Assembly: GCA_023910605.1 (NCBI GenBank)
Contig: JAAVVV010000001.1
Location: forward strand, 2,346,698-2,410,697
DNA length: 64,000 bases
Source: Bosea sp. (in: a-proteobacteria)
Lineage (GTDB): Bacteria > Pseudomonadota > Alphaproteobacteria > Rhizobiales > Beijerinckiaceae
Direction of reading: 5' to 3'
The notes below the pieces were generated by a model that was given only the letters and a program-made list of their open reading frames with translations, searched no databases and had not been told where the DNA came from. The position numbers and the translations under genes were made by a program. Position 1 is the stretch's first letter, and each line of letters starts with the position of its first letter. Below, one piece after another: positions 28,401-37,648 of the stretch.

Positions 28401-28877
28401 TCAGGCTGCGGAAAGCTTCTGCGCAGCGGCCAGAACCTCTTCGGCATGGCCATCGACCTTGACCTTGTTCCAGATGGCGGCGACGTCGCCGTGCGAATCG
28501 ATCAGAACGGTGGTGCGTTCTATGCCCATGTACTTCTTGCCATACATGCTCTTCTCGACCCAGACGCCGTAAGCCTCAAGCGCAGACCTGCCTTCATCTG
28601 CCGCCAGGGCGAAGTTCAGGTCGTATTTCTTCTTGAACTTGTCGTGGCTGGCCACGCTATCCGCAGACATGCCAATGATCTCGGTGTTGGCGGCCGAAAA
28701 AGCCCCGCGCAGCCCGTTGAAGGCGATCGCTTCCTTGGTGCAGCCGCTGGTGTCATCCTTGGGGTAGAAATAGAGTACGACGTGACGGCCGCGCAGTCCC
28801 GACAGGGAGATGGTCGAGCCGCCATCGGCCGGGAGCGTGAAGTCGGGTGCCTGGGCTCCAACTGACAGGGTCATCAT
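28401..28877 (-). CDS. bcp: Peroxiredoxin of the BCP/PrxQ family, single cysteine
   Basis: A thioredoxin-fold peroxidase of about 158 residues that reduces hydrogen peroxide and organic peroxides. The peroxidatic Cys lies in PKDDTSGCTKEA at about residue 46. The residue four positions later, often the resolving Cys in BCP proteins, is Ala here, and no other Cys is present, so it should be a 1-Cys type needing an external thiol. The frame continues far upstream without a start that fits; the ATG pair at 28877/28874 gives the normal N-terminus with SD-like gaaggaagg upstream. Confidence 0.92.
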   Translation of the reverse strand: MMTLSVGAQAPDFTLPADGGSTISLSGLRGRHVVLYFYPKDDTSGCTKEAIAFNGLRGAFSAANTEIIGMSADSVASHDKFKKKYDLNFALAADEGRSALEAYGVWVEKSMYGKKYMGIERTTVLIDSHGDVAAIWNKVKVDGHAEEVLAAAQKLSAA

Positions 28878-29009
28878 GCCTTCCTTTCGTCGGGATTGTG
28901 GTGCTTCTCCGAGAGCTGGATATAGTGCGCCGCGAACTTCCGTGAAGGTGCGATTCATGGCTCCGCGCCTGCGCTCCCGCTCCCCCATCGGCGATGGAAA
29001 CCTGGCCCG

Positions 29010-32000
29010 TTGACACCGGATATGCCGCCACCTGCGCCCACGGCGCCAGCTGCAAAGGCACGCAAGACGGGGCGGCGGACGCGGCGTGACCTGCTGGGTC
29101 TGGTCGCCGGGGTCATCACCGCCACAAGCGTCATCGTCTTCGTCCTGGCGGCCGCCGCCGGCGCGCTCTTCGTCTCGGGCGTGGTTCCTCTCACTGGGCT
29201 GCAACATTATGTGGCGGCTGATTTGCAGAAACGTCTGGGCGATGGCTGGACCGTGTTCACCAGCAAGGCCGCGATCGTGCGCCGTGACGGCCACGCGGCG
29301 CTTGAAATCCAGAACGCGGAGTTCCGCCACAGCTCCGGGCTTCGGATCAAGGCCCCGGACGCCCATGTGCGCTACAATCCGTGGTCGTTGCTGCGTGGCG
29401 GCGTTGACATCAGTTCGGTCGACATTCACGGCGTGAACCTGCGCCTGCAAGTGGACGCGAGCGGCGCGCTCACGCTCGATGCCGGGGAGGGCGCTCTGCC
29501 GCTCGCGAAGGCGGCTGTGCCGCAGACGCCCGAGCAGGCGAACCTCGGCGTGATCGAGCAGGCGGGCGGGATCATCGGCACGCTGCTGGAGAAGGACGGA
29601 ATCCTGCCGGGCCTCGACCGCATCGCGCTGACAGGAGCAAGGCTGATCCTGGTCGCGCCCGATGGCCGTGAACGTGTCGGCCTCGAGAACGTGGCGATTC
29701 ATCTCGACCGCACGGCGGATGGCCGCGCCCTGCGCCTGAGCGGACAATCGCAGTCCGGGCCGAAGGACATCATTTTCTCGCGCAAGCCCCATGGCGACTC
29801 GGGTCAGCGCATCGAGCTTGCTGTCAGATCTTTCCAAATCGACAAGGTCGAGAGCCTGTTCATGGGAACAGGCGGCTCGATGATGGCCGGTTTCCCGCTT
29901 TCGGGCACCATCAACCTCATCGAGGAGACGGGAGTGCCGAAGCGCCTTGAGGGGGATCTGGCGCTAGGCCCGGGCCGGATACGTTCGCCTGATTCCGGGG
30001 CGCTTTCGATGGGCATCGATCAGGCTCGTGCCCGCTTCAACGCCGACGCCGCCTTGAAGCGGGTCGAGGTGACGACGCTCGAGGTGATGCGCGGCGCCAC
30101 GCGCTTCGCCGTCACCGGCGCCTTCGAGCGCAGCTCAGAGAATGACTGGCGCGTTTCCGCGACAGGAGCCGGCCAGTTCGCCGGGGAGGGACCCGACGCG
30201 CCGCAGCCGGTCACGGAACTGCGCGCGCTCATCGAGGGAACAGGTCTTGATGTCGCCGAGATCAAGTCTCTCAGCGTGCGCGGTCCAAACCTCGATTTTG
30301 GCGCGGCCGGCCGTGCTGTCAAAACCGCCGAGGGCCCGGAGCTTCATGCGCAGCTAACGGCGAACGCATCCGACGTGAGAGGGCTTCTGGCAGGCTGGCC
30401 CAACCTTGTGTCGCCCATCATCCGGCAGTTGCTGGTCGACCGCGTGGAGAAGGGGACCGTCGACACCATGACCTTGCGCGTGGCCATGCCGCCAGCGGCG
30501 CTGCGCATGGTGCGCGCAGGCGAACCGACGCCGGATGAGGCCATACGGGTCGACGTTGCCGGGCGCGGGGTGCGCTTCGTCATCGGAGAAGGCATTCCCA
30601 AGCTCACGGATGTGGCGCTGACGGCGGTCGGAACTGGCCGCACCCTGGCCGTGCAGGCCAGCGGCGCGAGCATGGACCTTGCCCCGAACCGCAGGCTTGC
30701 GCTCAGCGAGGGCAGCTTCGCCATCGCTGACACATGGGCGGAGCGCCCGATCGGCACATCGAGCTTCCGCGCGACCGGCGGGGTCGATGCGCTGGCGGCG
30801 CTGCTGGCCGTGCCGGCCTTCAGGGAGGCCGCGCCCGGACAGATCGACCCTGACAGCATCAAGGGGCGCATCGACCTGCGCACGCAGGTTGCGCTGCCGC
30901 TGATTGAGGGCATCACCGCTGCCGATGTGGCCGTGCAGGCGGCAGGGACAATCGCTGGCCTCTCAGCCGAGGGCGTGGTCGGAAACGAGAGATTCGATAA
31001 CGGCTCGCTGGCTGCGCAATATGATCGTGGCGCACTGTCGCTGCGCGGCGATGTGCGTGTGGCGGGGGCTCCTGCACAGGTGGACATCCGGCAGGATGCG
31101 AAAGGCATTGGCGAGGCCGTTCTGACCATGACGGTGGACCAGGCAACCCGGCAGCGCCGCGGGCTTGGCCTTGGCGGAACCGTGACGGGGCCGGTCGGCC
31201 TGCGAGTCGTAAAGCCTCTGGGCCGCAAGCCCGACGCATCGCCGCGCTTCGAGATCGATCTGGCCCGGGCGGCCATCGATGGGCTTTTGCCAAGCTGGAC
31301 CAAACCGGCCGGCCGTCCCGGGCGGCTGAGCTTCACGCTCGTGGCAGATGACGATGAAGGGCCCGACCTCAACGACATCAACCTCGACGCATCGCCAGTC
31401 CTGATCCGCGGCAAGGCCTCGCTGGGGACAGATGGCCAGCTCCAGAAGGCATCCTTCACGCAGTTCCGGCTGGCGACCGGCGATGACATGAAGGCCGAGA
31501 TCCGGCGCGATGGCAACGTCAGCAAGATCACCATCCGCGGCGCCGTGGCGGATGCGCGGGCTTTTCTCAAGCCGCCCGGCGGAGCCGCGCCGCGGCGGCC
31601 GGCCGATGCGCCGCCCGATGTCGATCTCGATCTGGCGGTCCAGATCCTGACGGGCTTCAACAGCGAGGCGATCGGCAATGCTGCGCTGAAGCTCGGCATG
31701 CGCGGCCGCGAGATGCGCCAGCTCGAATTCTCCGGACGGATCGGCCGCGCGCCCGTGACGATCCAGCAACTGCGCGAAAGCGAGGGGCGGATCTTCAGGG
31801 TGCGCAGCGCCGATGGCGGCGCACTGCTGCGCTATGCCGACCTCTACACGAGGGCTTTCGGGGGCGAACTTGTGGTGGATGCGCGGCCAGGCAATGACGG
31901 CATGGCGGGCGGAATCCATTTCAGCGACTTCACCGTCCAGGGAGAGCCGGCCCTGCGGCGCGTGTTGGCCGAACAGTTTACACAGCCCGGACGAAGCGCT

Positions 32001-32417
32001 GGCCGTGGCGATGCAGGAACCGAAGTGCGCTTCACACGGCTCAAGGGCAATTTTATCCGCACTCCGGGCCGATTCGAAATCAAGGATGGCGTGATCTGGG
32101 GCAACGAGATCGGCATCTCGGCGCAGGGCTCGATCGACTATGCCCGCAACCGCGCCGACATCGCCGGCACGTTCGTGCCCGGCTATGCGCTCAATAACGT
32201 CTTCGCCAAGGTGCCGCTGATCGGACCGCTGCTCGGCGGCGGTCAATATGAGGGCCTTTTCGCGATCAATTTTCGGATCGCCGGTCCTGCAACGGCGCCG
32301 ACCATGACAATCAATCCGCTGTCGGCCATCGCGCCGGGAATACTCCGTCGCTTCGTGGACCCGATGGGCGGCGTGCCGAGCGGCGATGGCGCTGCCCTGC
32401 GGCTTCCGGAGCAATGA
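29010..32417 (+). CDS. Large AsmA/YhdP-like envelope protein
   Basis: A protein of up to 1135 residues with one N-terminal transmembrane segment (about residues 30-58) and a very long periplasmic part made of repeating beta-strands. The N-terminal third resembles DUF3971-containing proteins and the last 300 residues the AsmA-like C-terminal region. This is the YhdP/TamB/AsmA architecture implicated in phospholipid transport between the membranes. A TTG at 29010 gives the longest form; an ATG at 29022 is equally possible. It is divergent from bcp and 48 bases upstream of guaA. Confidence 0.82.
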   Translation: MTPDMPPPAPTAPAAKARKTGRRTRRDLLGLVAGVITATSVIVFVLAAAAGALFVSGVVPLTGLQHYVAADLQKRLGDGWTVFTSKAAIVRRDGHAALEIQNAEFRHSSGLRIKAPDAHVRYNPWSLLRGGVDISSVDIHGVNLRLQVDASGALTLDAGEGALPLAKAAVPQTPEQANLGVIEQAGGIIGTLLEKDGILPGLDRIALTGARLILVAPDGRERVGLENVAIHLDRTADGRALRLSGQSQSGPKDIIFSRKPHGDSGQRIELAVRSFQIDKVESLFMGTGGSMMAGFPLSGTINLIEETGVPKRLEGDLALGPGRIRSPDSGALSMGIDQARARFNADAALKRVEVTTLEVMRGATRFAVTGAFERSSENDWRVSATGAGQFAGEGPDAPQPVTELRALIEGTGLDVAEIKSLSVRGPNLDFGAAGRAVKTAEGPELHAQLTANASDVRGLLAGWPNLVSPIIRQLLVDRVEKGTVDTMTLRVAMPPAALRMVRAGEPTPDEAIRVDVAGRGVRFVIGEGIPKLTDVALTAVGTGRTLAVQASGASMDLAPNRRLALSEGSFAIADTWAERPIGTSSFRATGGVDALAALLAVPAFREAAPGQIDPDSIKGRIDLRTQVALPLIEGITAADVAVQAAGTIAGLSAEGVVGNERFDNGSLAAQYDRGALSLRGDVRVAGAPAQVDIRQDAKGIGEAVLTMTVDQATRQRRGLGLGGTVTGPVGLRVVKPLGRKPDASPRFEIDLARAAIDGLLPSWTKPAGRPGRLSFTLVADDDEGPDLNDINLDASPVLIRGKASLGTDGQLQKASFTQFRLATGDDMKAEIRRDGNVSKITIRGAVADARAFLKPPGGAAPRRPADAPPDVDLDLAVQILTGFNSEAIGNAALKLGMRGREMRQLEFSGRIGRAPVTIQQLRESEGRIFRVRSADGGALLRYADLYTRAFGGELVVDARPGNDGMAGGIHFSDFTVQGEPALRRVLAEQFTQPGRSAGRGDAGTEVRFTRLKGNFIRTPGRFEIKDGVIWGNEIGISAQGSIDYARNRADIAGTFVPGYALNNVFAKVPLIGPLLGGGQYEGLFAINFRIAGPATAPTMTINPLSAIAPGILRRFVDPMGGVPSGDGAALRLPEQ

Positions 32418-32465
32418 CAGGGCCTGGCGGTTGCGCCCCTGCCGCCGATGGCGTAACGCACCGCC

Positions 32466-34022
32466 ATGGCCCAGCATGACACCATCCTCATCGTCGATTT
32501 CGGCTCCCAGGTCACGCAGCTTATCGCGCGCCGCGTGCGTGAAACCGGCGTGTATTGCGAGATCCACCCATTCCAGTCTGCACAGTCTGCCTTTGACCGG
32601 CTTCGCCCCAAGGGCGTGATCCTGTCGGGCGGCCCAGCCTCGGTGACGGAAGAGGGCAGTCCCCGCGCTCCTGCAGGCATCTTCGAGGCCGGGCTTCCGG
32701 TTCTGGCGATCTGCTACGGCCAGCAGACTACGGCCGTTCAGCTGGGCGGGCGGGTTGAAGGCGGCCACGCCGCCGAGTTCGGCCGCGCCGAGGTCGCTGT
32801 GCAGGCGCCGAGCGCCCTGTTCGAGGGCGTCTGGCAGGTTGGCGGCCGCTATCCGGTCTGGATGAGCCATGGCGACCGTGTGACCGTGCTGCCCGAGGGC
32901 TTCACCGTCAAGGCCGTGTCCGAGAACGCGCCCTTCGCCGTGGCCAGCGATGAGGACCGCAAGATCTACACGACGATGTTCCACCCCGAAGTGGTGCATA
33001 CCCCTGATGGCGCGGCGCTGCTGCGCAACTTCGTGACGCGCATCGCAGGCGCCTGCGCGGACTGGTCGATGGCTGCGTATCGCGAGGAGATGATTGCCAG
33101 GATCCGGGCACAGGTCGGCTCGGGCAAGGTGATCTGCGGGCTGTCTGGCGGCGTTGATTCGGCGGTCGCTGCCGTACTCATTCATGAGGCCATCGGCGAG
33201 CAGCTCACCTGCGTGTTCGTGGATCACGGGCTGATGCGCCATGCCGAGGCAGAGCAGGTCGTGTCGCTGTTCCGCGGCCATTACAACATCCCGCTGGTGC
33301 ACGTGGACGCTTCGGACATGTTCATCGATGCGCTTCAGGCCTGCGGCCCTGATCCTGAGGCCAAGCGCAAGACCATCGGCAAGCTCTTCATCGACGTGTT
33401 CGAAGCCGAGGCGACGAAGATCGGCGGCGCCGCCTTCCTCGCGCAGGGCACGCTCTATCCGGACGTGATCGAAAGCGTGTCCTTCACGGGCGGGCCGTCC
33501 GTCACGATCAAGAGCCACCACAATGTCGGCGGGCTGCCTGCGCGCATGAACATGAAGCTGGTGGAGCCTCTGCGCGAGCTGTTCAAGGACGAGGTGAGGG
33601 CGCTCGGCCGCGAACTGGGCCTGCCGGAGGCGTTCGTGGGTCGCCACCCCTTTCCCGGTCCGGGGCTTGCCATCCGCTGCCCGGGCGAGATCACCCGCGA
33701 GAAGCTCGACATCCTGCGCAAGGCCGATGCGATCTATCTTGAGGAAATCCGAAGGGCGGGCCTTTACGACGTGATCTGGCAGGCATTTGCCGTGCTGCTG
33801 CCGGTGAAGACCGTGGGCGTGATGGGCGATGCCCGCACCTATGACCATGTGCTGGCGCTGCGCGCGGTCACATCGGTGGACGGCATGACGGCCGATTTTT
33901 TTGAGTTCCCCTGGGATGTCCTAGGCCGCTGCGCGACGCGGATCATCAATGAGGTAAGGGGCGTGAACCGCGTGGTCTATGACGTGACCAGCAAGCCGCC
34001 GGGGACGATTGAGTGGGAATGA
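32466..34022 (+). CDS. guaA: GMP synthase (glutamine-hydrolysing)
   Basis: Converts XMP to GMP with glutamine and ATP. The 518-residue protein has the class I amidotransferase domain with the nucleophile in AICYGQQT (about C83) and MFHPEVVHT. The PP-loop ATPase follows with [11 protein letters not shown] (about residue 225), then the dimerisation domain ending in the conserved GTIEWE. It is intact. Its 3' end is a recognised integration site for genomic islands, and here an integrase fragment follows within 300 bases. Confidence 0.96.
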   Translation: MAQHDTILIVDFGSQVTQLIARRVRETGVYCEIHPFQSAQSAFDRLRPKGVILSGGPASVTEEGSPRAPAGIFEAGLPVLAICYGQQTTAVQLGGRVEGGHAAEFGRAEVAVQAPSALFEGVWQVGGRYPVWMSHGDRVTVLPEGFTVKAVSENAPFAVASDEDRKIYTTMFHPEVVHTPDGAALLRNFVTRIAGACADWSMAAYREEMIARIRAQVGSGKVICGLSGGVDSAVAAVLIHEAIGEQLTCVFVDHGLMRHAEAEQVVSLFRGHYNIPLVHVDASDMFIDALQACGPDPEAKRKTIGKLFIDVFEAEATKIGGAAFLAQGTLYPDVIESVSFTGGPSVTIKSHHNVGGLPARMNMKLVEPLRELFKDEVRALGRELGLPEAFVGRHPFPGPGLAIRCPGEITREKLDILRKADAIYLEEIRRAGLYDVIWQAFAVLLPVKTVGVMGDARTYDHVLALRAVTSVDGMTADFFEFPWDVLGRCATRIINEVRGVNRVVYDVTSKPPGTIEWE

Positions 34023-34187
34023 TTTTTGCCCATCCGAGCGCATCCGAAACTACGCCAGAATGCGACGTAACCACCTGAAACATAAAAACAATTCGACCGA
34101 CATCTATCGGTAGCTATCGGTGGGCATCAAAACGCGTCTGTCGTGCCCGCTGACGGACCCCGCCCCCGTTGATCATCCGGAAAATCG

Positions 34188-34227
34188 AAAGTACCGTCAT
34201 TGCGACTGAGGCTAATGACGGTACTTT
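34188..34227 (+). terminator. Hairpin after guaA, probable terminator
   Basis: A perfect 14-bp inverted repeat (aaagtaccgtcatt / aatgacggtacttt) with a 12-base loop, followed by ttttct. It lies 166 bases after the guaA stop and 90 bases before the integrase fragment. It could end guaA transcription or be part of the island's left flank. Bases 34023-34187 hold no gene; a short direct repeat (tatcggtagc / tatcggtggg) occurs near 34106-34126. Confidence 0.6.
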
Positions 34228-34317
34228 TCTCCGCCTAAAACGCTGAACATAAAAAGAAATGTTCGTCGAAAGCCTCCAAAAACCGCGTGACGGTCTTTTT
34301 CCGCGAAGAGGCCCGGA

Positions 34318-34740
34318 ATGTTGACGGATGCAGCACTCAAGTGTCTGAAACCAAAAGCCAAAATGTACAAGTTGACTGATCGTGACGGCATGTATGTGCG
34401 TGTCGCGCCGACAGGCGGCATCTCGTTCAGGCTCGAATATCGGCTGAACGGCAGGCGGGAGACCGTCCATCTCGGCAGGTACGCCCGAGACGGGATCTCG
34501 CTCGCCCGGGCGCGGGAATTGTGCCTGGACGCGAAACGCATGATTGCCGAGGGGCGGTCCCCCGCCATCGAGAAGCAGCGGGAGAAGCGCCGGATCAAGG
34601 AGGCCAAGAGCTTCGGCGAGAAGTGGCTGGCGGGCGCGCCCATGGCGGACAGCACGCGCGCCATGCGCCGCGCCATATTCGAGCGTGAACTCAAGCCGGT
34701 CTGGCAGAACCGTTTGCCCATAGCGTTGGTGTCTCGCTAA
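34318..34740 (+). pseudogene. Tyrosine integrase (DUF4102 type), N-terminal fragment
   Basis: The 140-residue product begins MLTDAALKCLKPKAKMYKLT and contains the DUF4102 arm-binding domain (SFRLEYRLNGRRETVHLGRY, ISLARARELCLDAK). The start of the core-binding domain follows (STRAMRRAIFERELKPVWQNRL). Family resemblance ends at about residue 133 and a stop follows. Functional integrases of this type run to about 400 residues with a catalytic R..HxxR..Y domain, which is absent here and nearby. It reads away from guaA, the arrangement expected for an island integrated at the guaA 3' end. The breakpoint is near 34715. Confidence 0.82.
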
Positions 34741-34790
34741 ACAACGGATGACGTGAACGCAGAGCGAACGGGCTGCTTACGGAATGGTGT

Positions 34791-35401
34791 TTATGGTTGA
34801 AAGTCCTGACCTTCCGCAATCGCATCGATCTGGCGCAAGACACCATCCCTTCCACCATTGATGTCCATCCAGCGCACGGCGAGACAAGCTGCATCGGCGT
34901 AAAGCATCGGGTCTTTCCCGGCTTCAGGGGCCCAAACAAATGCGCTGACCGGCAGGGGACGAGCGACCTCGCGCTTGCATCGATCATGGGCTGTCGCCCC
35001 CGGATTCAGGTAGCGCTCGTCATCAGAAACGATGACCGCGACACCTTCATCGAACCAGGCGGGGATGGCTCCGCGCAGGAGCTTCAACACGCCGATTCGA
35101 CGATGCAGTTCCACATGTGAGAACTCATGGGTCAGGATCGTCAAGTTCAGGCCGCGCGGCGCAAGCCTTATGATGCTTACGAACGGAATCGTCATGGTGA
35201 CTGCGCGTGCTCCGCGACCTCCCAGACGCCGGTCGCACTCATCGGTCGAGCACGCCACCAGAATAGGGTGCCTCGCGAATACGCCATAGAACAGCCTGGG
35301 CATGCCGTCGCCGCGATGGCCGGATAGGCGTAGGCCCCTGTTGCAATTGCGCCAACGATGAGAAGCCCTACGACAGTGAGGCTGACGCCGAGACGTTTCA
35401 T
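34791..35401 (-). pseudogene. Decayed exported zinc-metallopeptidase-like gene
   Basis: Two frames are needed to read it. The 5' part (ATG at 35401) encodes a hydrophobic export segment (LTVVGLLIVGAIATGAYAYP) followed by CPGCSMAYSR. From about 35290 the similarity continues in another frame with FYGVFARHPILVACSTDECD, RRLGGRGARA and the metallopeptidase-like helix LTILTHEFSHVELH (HEFSH fits HEXXH). The protein then runs to the stop at 34791. The junction suggests a frameshift, probably with loss of some codons. I recognise only the peptidase-like motif; the substrate is unknown. It could instead be a sequencing error. Confidence 0.55.
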
Positions 35402-35454
35402 CTCGCGATAGACGGTGGAGCAGCCCGGCCGAGAAGATACGGCTTCGGCTTGCG

Positions 35455-35727
35455 CTACATCCGCCAGCACACGATGAATGTTCCGGGTGATGTGTTTCGG
35501 CAACGCTTGGCGGGCAGATTGACGCATTGCGACGGATTGCCGGGGACAGGGTGGTCAACCGGATCGTCCGGCTGCGGGCTTCCGGGATCGCCATGATCAT
35601 TGGAGGCTGGCCTCAATCGTTCACAGCGGAACGCGTTGTGACGCTGGGCTTTCGCGTTGATCCGGATTTTGACGCCATCGTCAAAGCGCATAACAATGAC
35701 GAGCGCGGCGGCATGTTCGTGGCGTAA
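35455..35727 (+). pseudogene. denD: 3' remnant of a D-erythronate-dehydrogenase-like gene
   Basis: The last 79 codons (from 35491) read as the C-terminus of an extended SDR/NAD-epimerase of the DenD type: GGQIDALRRIAGDRVV, then GGWPQSFTAERVVTLGF and DPDFDAIVKAH. A matching segment just upstream (YIRQHTMNVPG, 35455-35487) lies in another frame, so a frameshift also occurs. The Rossmann half with the NAD motif is missing. DenD oxidises D-erythronate to the 3-oxo acid used by OtnK, and this remnant lies 28 bases before otnK, so family and context agree. The family call is from remembered sequence patterns. Confidence 0.55.
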
Positions 35728-35755
35728 GGCTTTCGTAGCGTAGGGGATGGCTGAC

Positions 35756-37012
35756 ATGATTCTGGGCTGCATCGCCGACGACTTCACCGGCGCCAGCGAC
35801 CTCGGCAACACGCTGGCCAAGGGCGGCATGGCGGTGACGCAGTTCGTGGGCGTTCCGGCCGGCAGGGCGCCCGAAGCCTGCGAGGCGGGCATCGTCTCGC
35901 TGAAGTCCCGCACCATTCCCGCGGGCGAGGCGGTGGCGCAATCGCTCGCCGCGCTCGACTGGCTCAAGGCGCAGGGCTGCCGGCAGATCCTGTTCAAGTA
36001 CTGCTCCACCTTCGATTCAACGCCGGAGGGCAATATTGGGCCGGTGGCCGAGGCGCTTCTGGCGCTGCTCGGCGGCATCGCGGTGGTCTGCCCGGTGTTT
36101 CCCGCGACCGGCCGCACGCTGTTCAACGGCCATCTCTTCGTTGGGGACAGGCTGCTGTCGGAGAGCGGCATGCAGAACCACCCGCTGACGCCGATGACAG
36201 ACCCGGACATCCGCCGCTGGCTGCGCCGACAGACGAGGGGGGAGGTGGGGCATGTGGGCCTGGCCATCGTGCGCGAGGGCGCGGAGGCGATCCGCACCGC
36301 GCTCGGACATCTTGCCGGCAGCGGCATCGGCCTTGCGGTGGTCGATGCGACCTCCGACGACGACCTTCTCGCCATCGGCCGCGCGGTTGATGGCCATGCC
36401 CTTGTCACAGGAGGCTCAGGGATCGCGCTCGGCCTGCCGGCCAACTTCCGCGCCGCCGGCCTGATCGGCGCAGGACGCAACGCCTTCATCGGCCAGCGCG
36501 GCCCGGCGGTGTCCCTTTCCGGGTCATGTTCGGCCCAGTCGCTCCGGCAGGTCGAGGCCCATGCGGCAAGTCATCCGGCGCTCGCCATCGAACCCGGCGC
36601 CGTGCTGGCTGGCGCGATGACGCCGGCCGCGGCTCTCGCCTTCGCTGTCGAGCATCAGGGCGCGCTGCCGATCATCCACTCCACCGCAACGCCGGAGGCG
36701 GTCAGTGCCGCGCAGGAGCGCTTCGGCAAGGATGCGGTTGCGGCTGGCATCGAGCGCTTCTTCGCGGAACTGGCGGTCGGGCTCGTGGACGCCGGCTTCA
36801 CGCGCCTCGCCGTCGGCGGCGGGGAGACCTCGGGTGCCATCGTGACGGCGCTCGGCATCAAGGCCTTCGCCATCGGCCCGGAGATCGACCCTGGCGTGCC
36901 GGCGCTGGCGATCGAGAACAGACCTCTTGCCATGGCGCTCAAATCCGGCAATTTCGGCGGGCCCGACTTCTACGAGAAGGCCTGCGCCATGCTGGAGGGG
37001 GCGCAGCCATGA
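35756..37012 (+). CDS. otnK: 3-oxo-tetronate 4-kinase (four-carbon acid sugar kinase)
   Basis: A DUF1537-family kinase of about 418 residues that phosphorylates 3-oxo-tetronate at C4 during D-erythronate or L-threonate breakdown. The N-terminal GCIADDFTGASDLGNTLAKGG is the family signature. FKYCSTFDSTPEGNIGPV, PVFPATGRTLFNGHLFV and the C-terminal nucleotide-binding LAVGGGETSGAIV follow in order. I prefer the ATG at 35756, because an AGGGG lies nine bases upstream; an ATG at 35747 directly abuts that site. The stop overlaps otnC by four bases. Confidence 0.9.
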   Translation: MILGCIADDFTGASDLGNTLAKGGMAVTQFVGVPAGRAPEACEAGIVSLKSRTIPAGEAVAQSLAALDWLKAQGCRQILFKYCSTFDSTPEGNIGPVAEALLALLGGIAVVCPVFPATGRTLFNGHLFVGDRLLSESGMQNHPLTPMTDPDIRRWLRRQTRGEVGHVGLAIVREGAEAIRTALGHLAGSGIGLAVVDATSDDDLLAIGRAVDGHALVTGGSGIALGLPANFRAAGLIGAGRNAFIGQRGPAVSLSGSCSAQSLRQVEAHAASHPALAIEPGAVLAGAMTPAAALAFAVEHQGALPIIHSTATPEAVSAAQERFGKDAVAAGIERFFAELAVGLVDAGFTRLAVGGGETSGAIVTALGIKAFAIGPEIDPGVPALAIENRPLAMALKSGNFGGPDFYEKACAMLEGAQP

Positions 37013-37644
37013 CCGAAGCATCGCTGCGCGCGGGGATGGTCCGCTGGGGAGCCTCGCTGTTCGGGCGCGGCCTGACGCCCGGCTCGTCCGGCAACATCTC
37101 GGTCAGGCTGGAGGAAGGATATCTCGTCACGCCAACCAATGCTTGCCTGGGCTTTCTCGAAGCGGACCGGATCACGAAGCTCGACGCAGGTGGCCGCCAC
37201 ATCTCTGGCGATGCGCCGACCAAGGAGCTGCCGCTGCATCTCACCTTCCACGCAGCGCGGCCATCGACCCGCGCGGTGGTCCACCTGCACAGCACCTATG
37301 CGACGTTGCTGTCCTGCCTCGCCGATGTCGATCCGGATGACGCCATGCCTCCGATCACGCCTTATGTGGTGATGCGGGTCGGGCGCGTGCCGGTCGTGCC
37401 CTACACCATGCCGGGCTCCGCGGACGTGGCGCCGCTGATCGCGAGCAAGGCGCCGCAGCATGCCGCGATCCTGCTCGGCAATCACGGGCCGGTTGTGGCC
37501 GGCGCCTCTCTCGAAGCCGCCATCTTCGCTATCGAGGAGCTGGAGGAGACAGCAAGGCTGCTGATCCTCTCGCGCGGGCTGCCGATCCGAACCCTTCCGG
37601 CGGAGGCCGTGGCCGCGCTGAAGCAGAGATTTCCGTTGAGGTGA
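37009..37644 (+). CDS. otnC: 3-oxo-tetronate 4-phosphate decarboxylase (class II aldolase family)
   Basis: A 211-residue class II aldolase/adducin-fold enzyme. LTPGSSGNISVRLEEG forms the phosphate-binding loop. ELPLHLTFHAARP carries the catalytic Glu region, and VVHLHSTYAT with LLGNHGPVVAG supplies the metal-binding histidines. In the described four-carbon acid pathway OtnC decarboxylates 3-oxo-tetronate 4-phosphate to dihydroxyacetone phosphate. The ATG overlaps the otnK stop. Position between otnK and otnI is the main reason for choosing OtnC over fuculose-phosphate aldolase. Confidence 0.88.
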   Translation: MTEASLRAGMVRWGASLFGRGLTPGSSGNISVRLEEGYLVTPTNACLGFLEADRITKLDAGGRHISGDAPTKELPLHLTFHAARPSTRAVVHLHSTYATLLSCLADVDPDDAMPPITPYVVMRVGRVPVVPYTMPGSADVAPLIASKAPQHAAILLGNHGPVVAGASLEAAIFAIEELEETARLLILSRGLPIRTLPAEAVAALKQRFPLR

Positions 37645-37648
37645 GCCC

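Noticed and set aside
30963..33848. Very long open frame (961 codons) on the minus strand
   Set aside because: It is antisense to the AsmA-like gene and guaA, has no family resemblance, and arises from GC-rich codon bias. The plus-strand genes are unmistakable.
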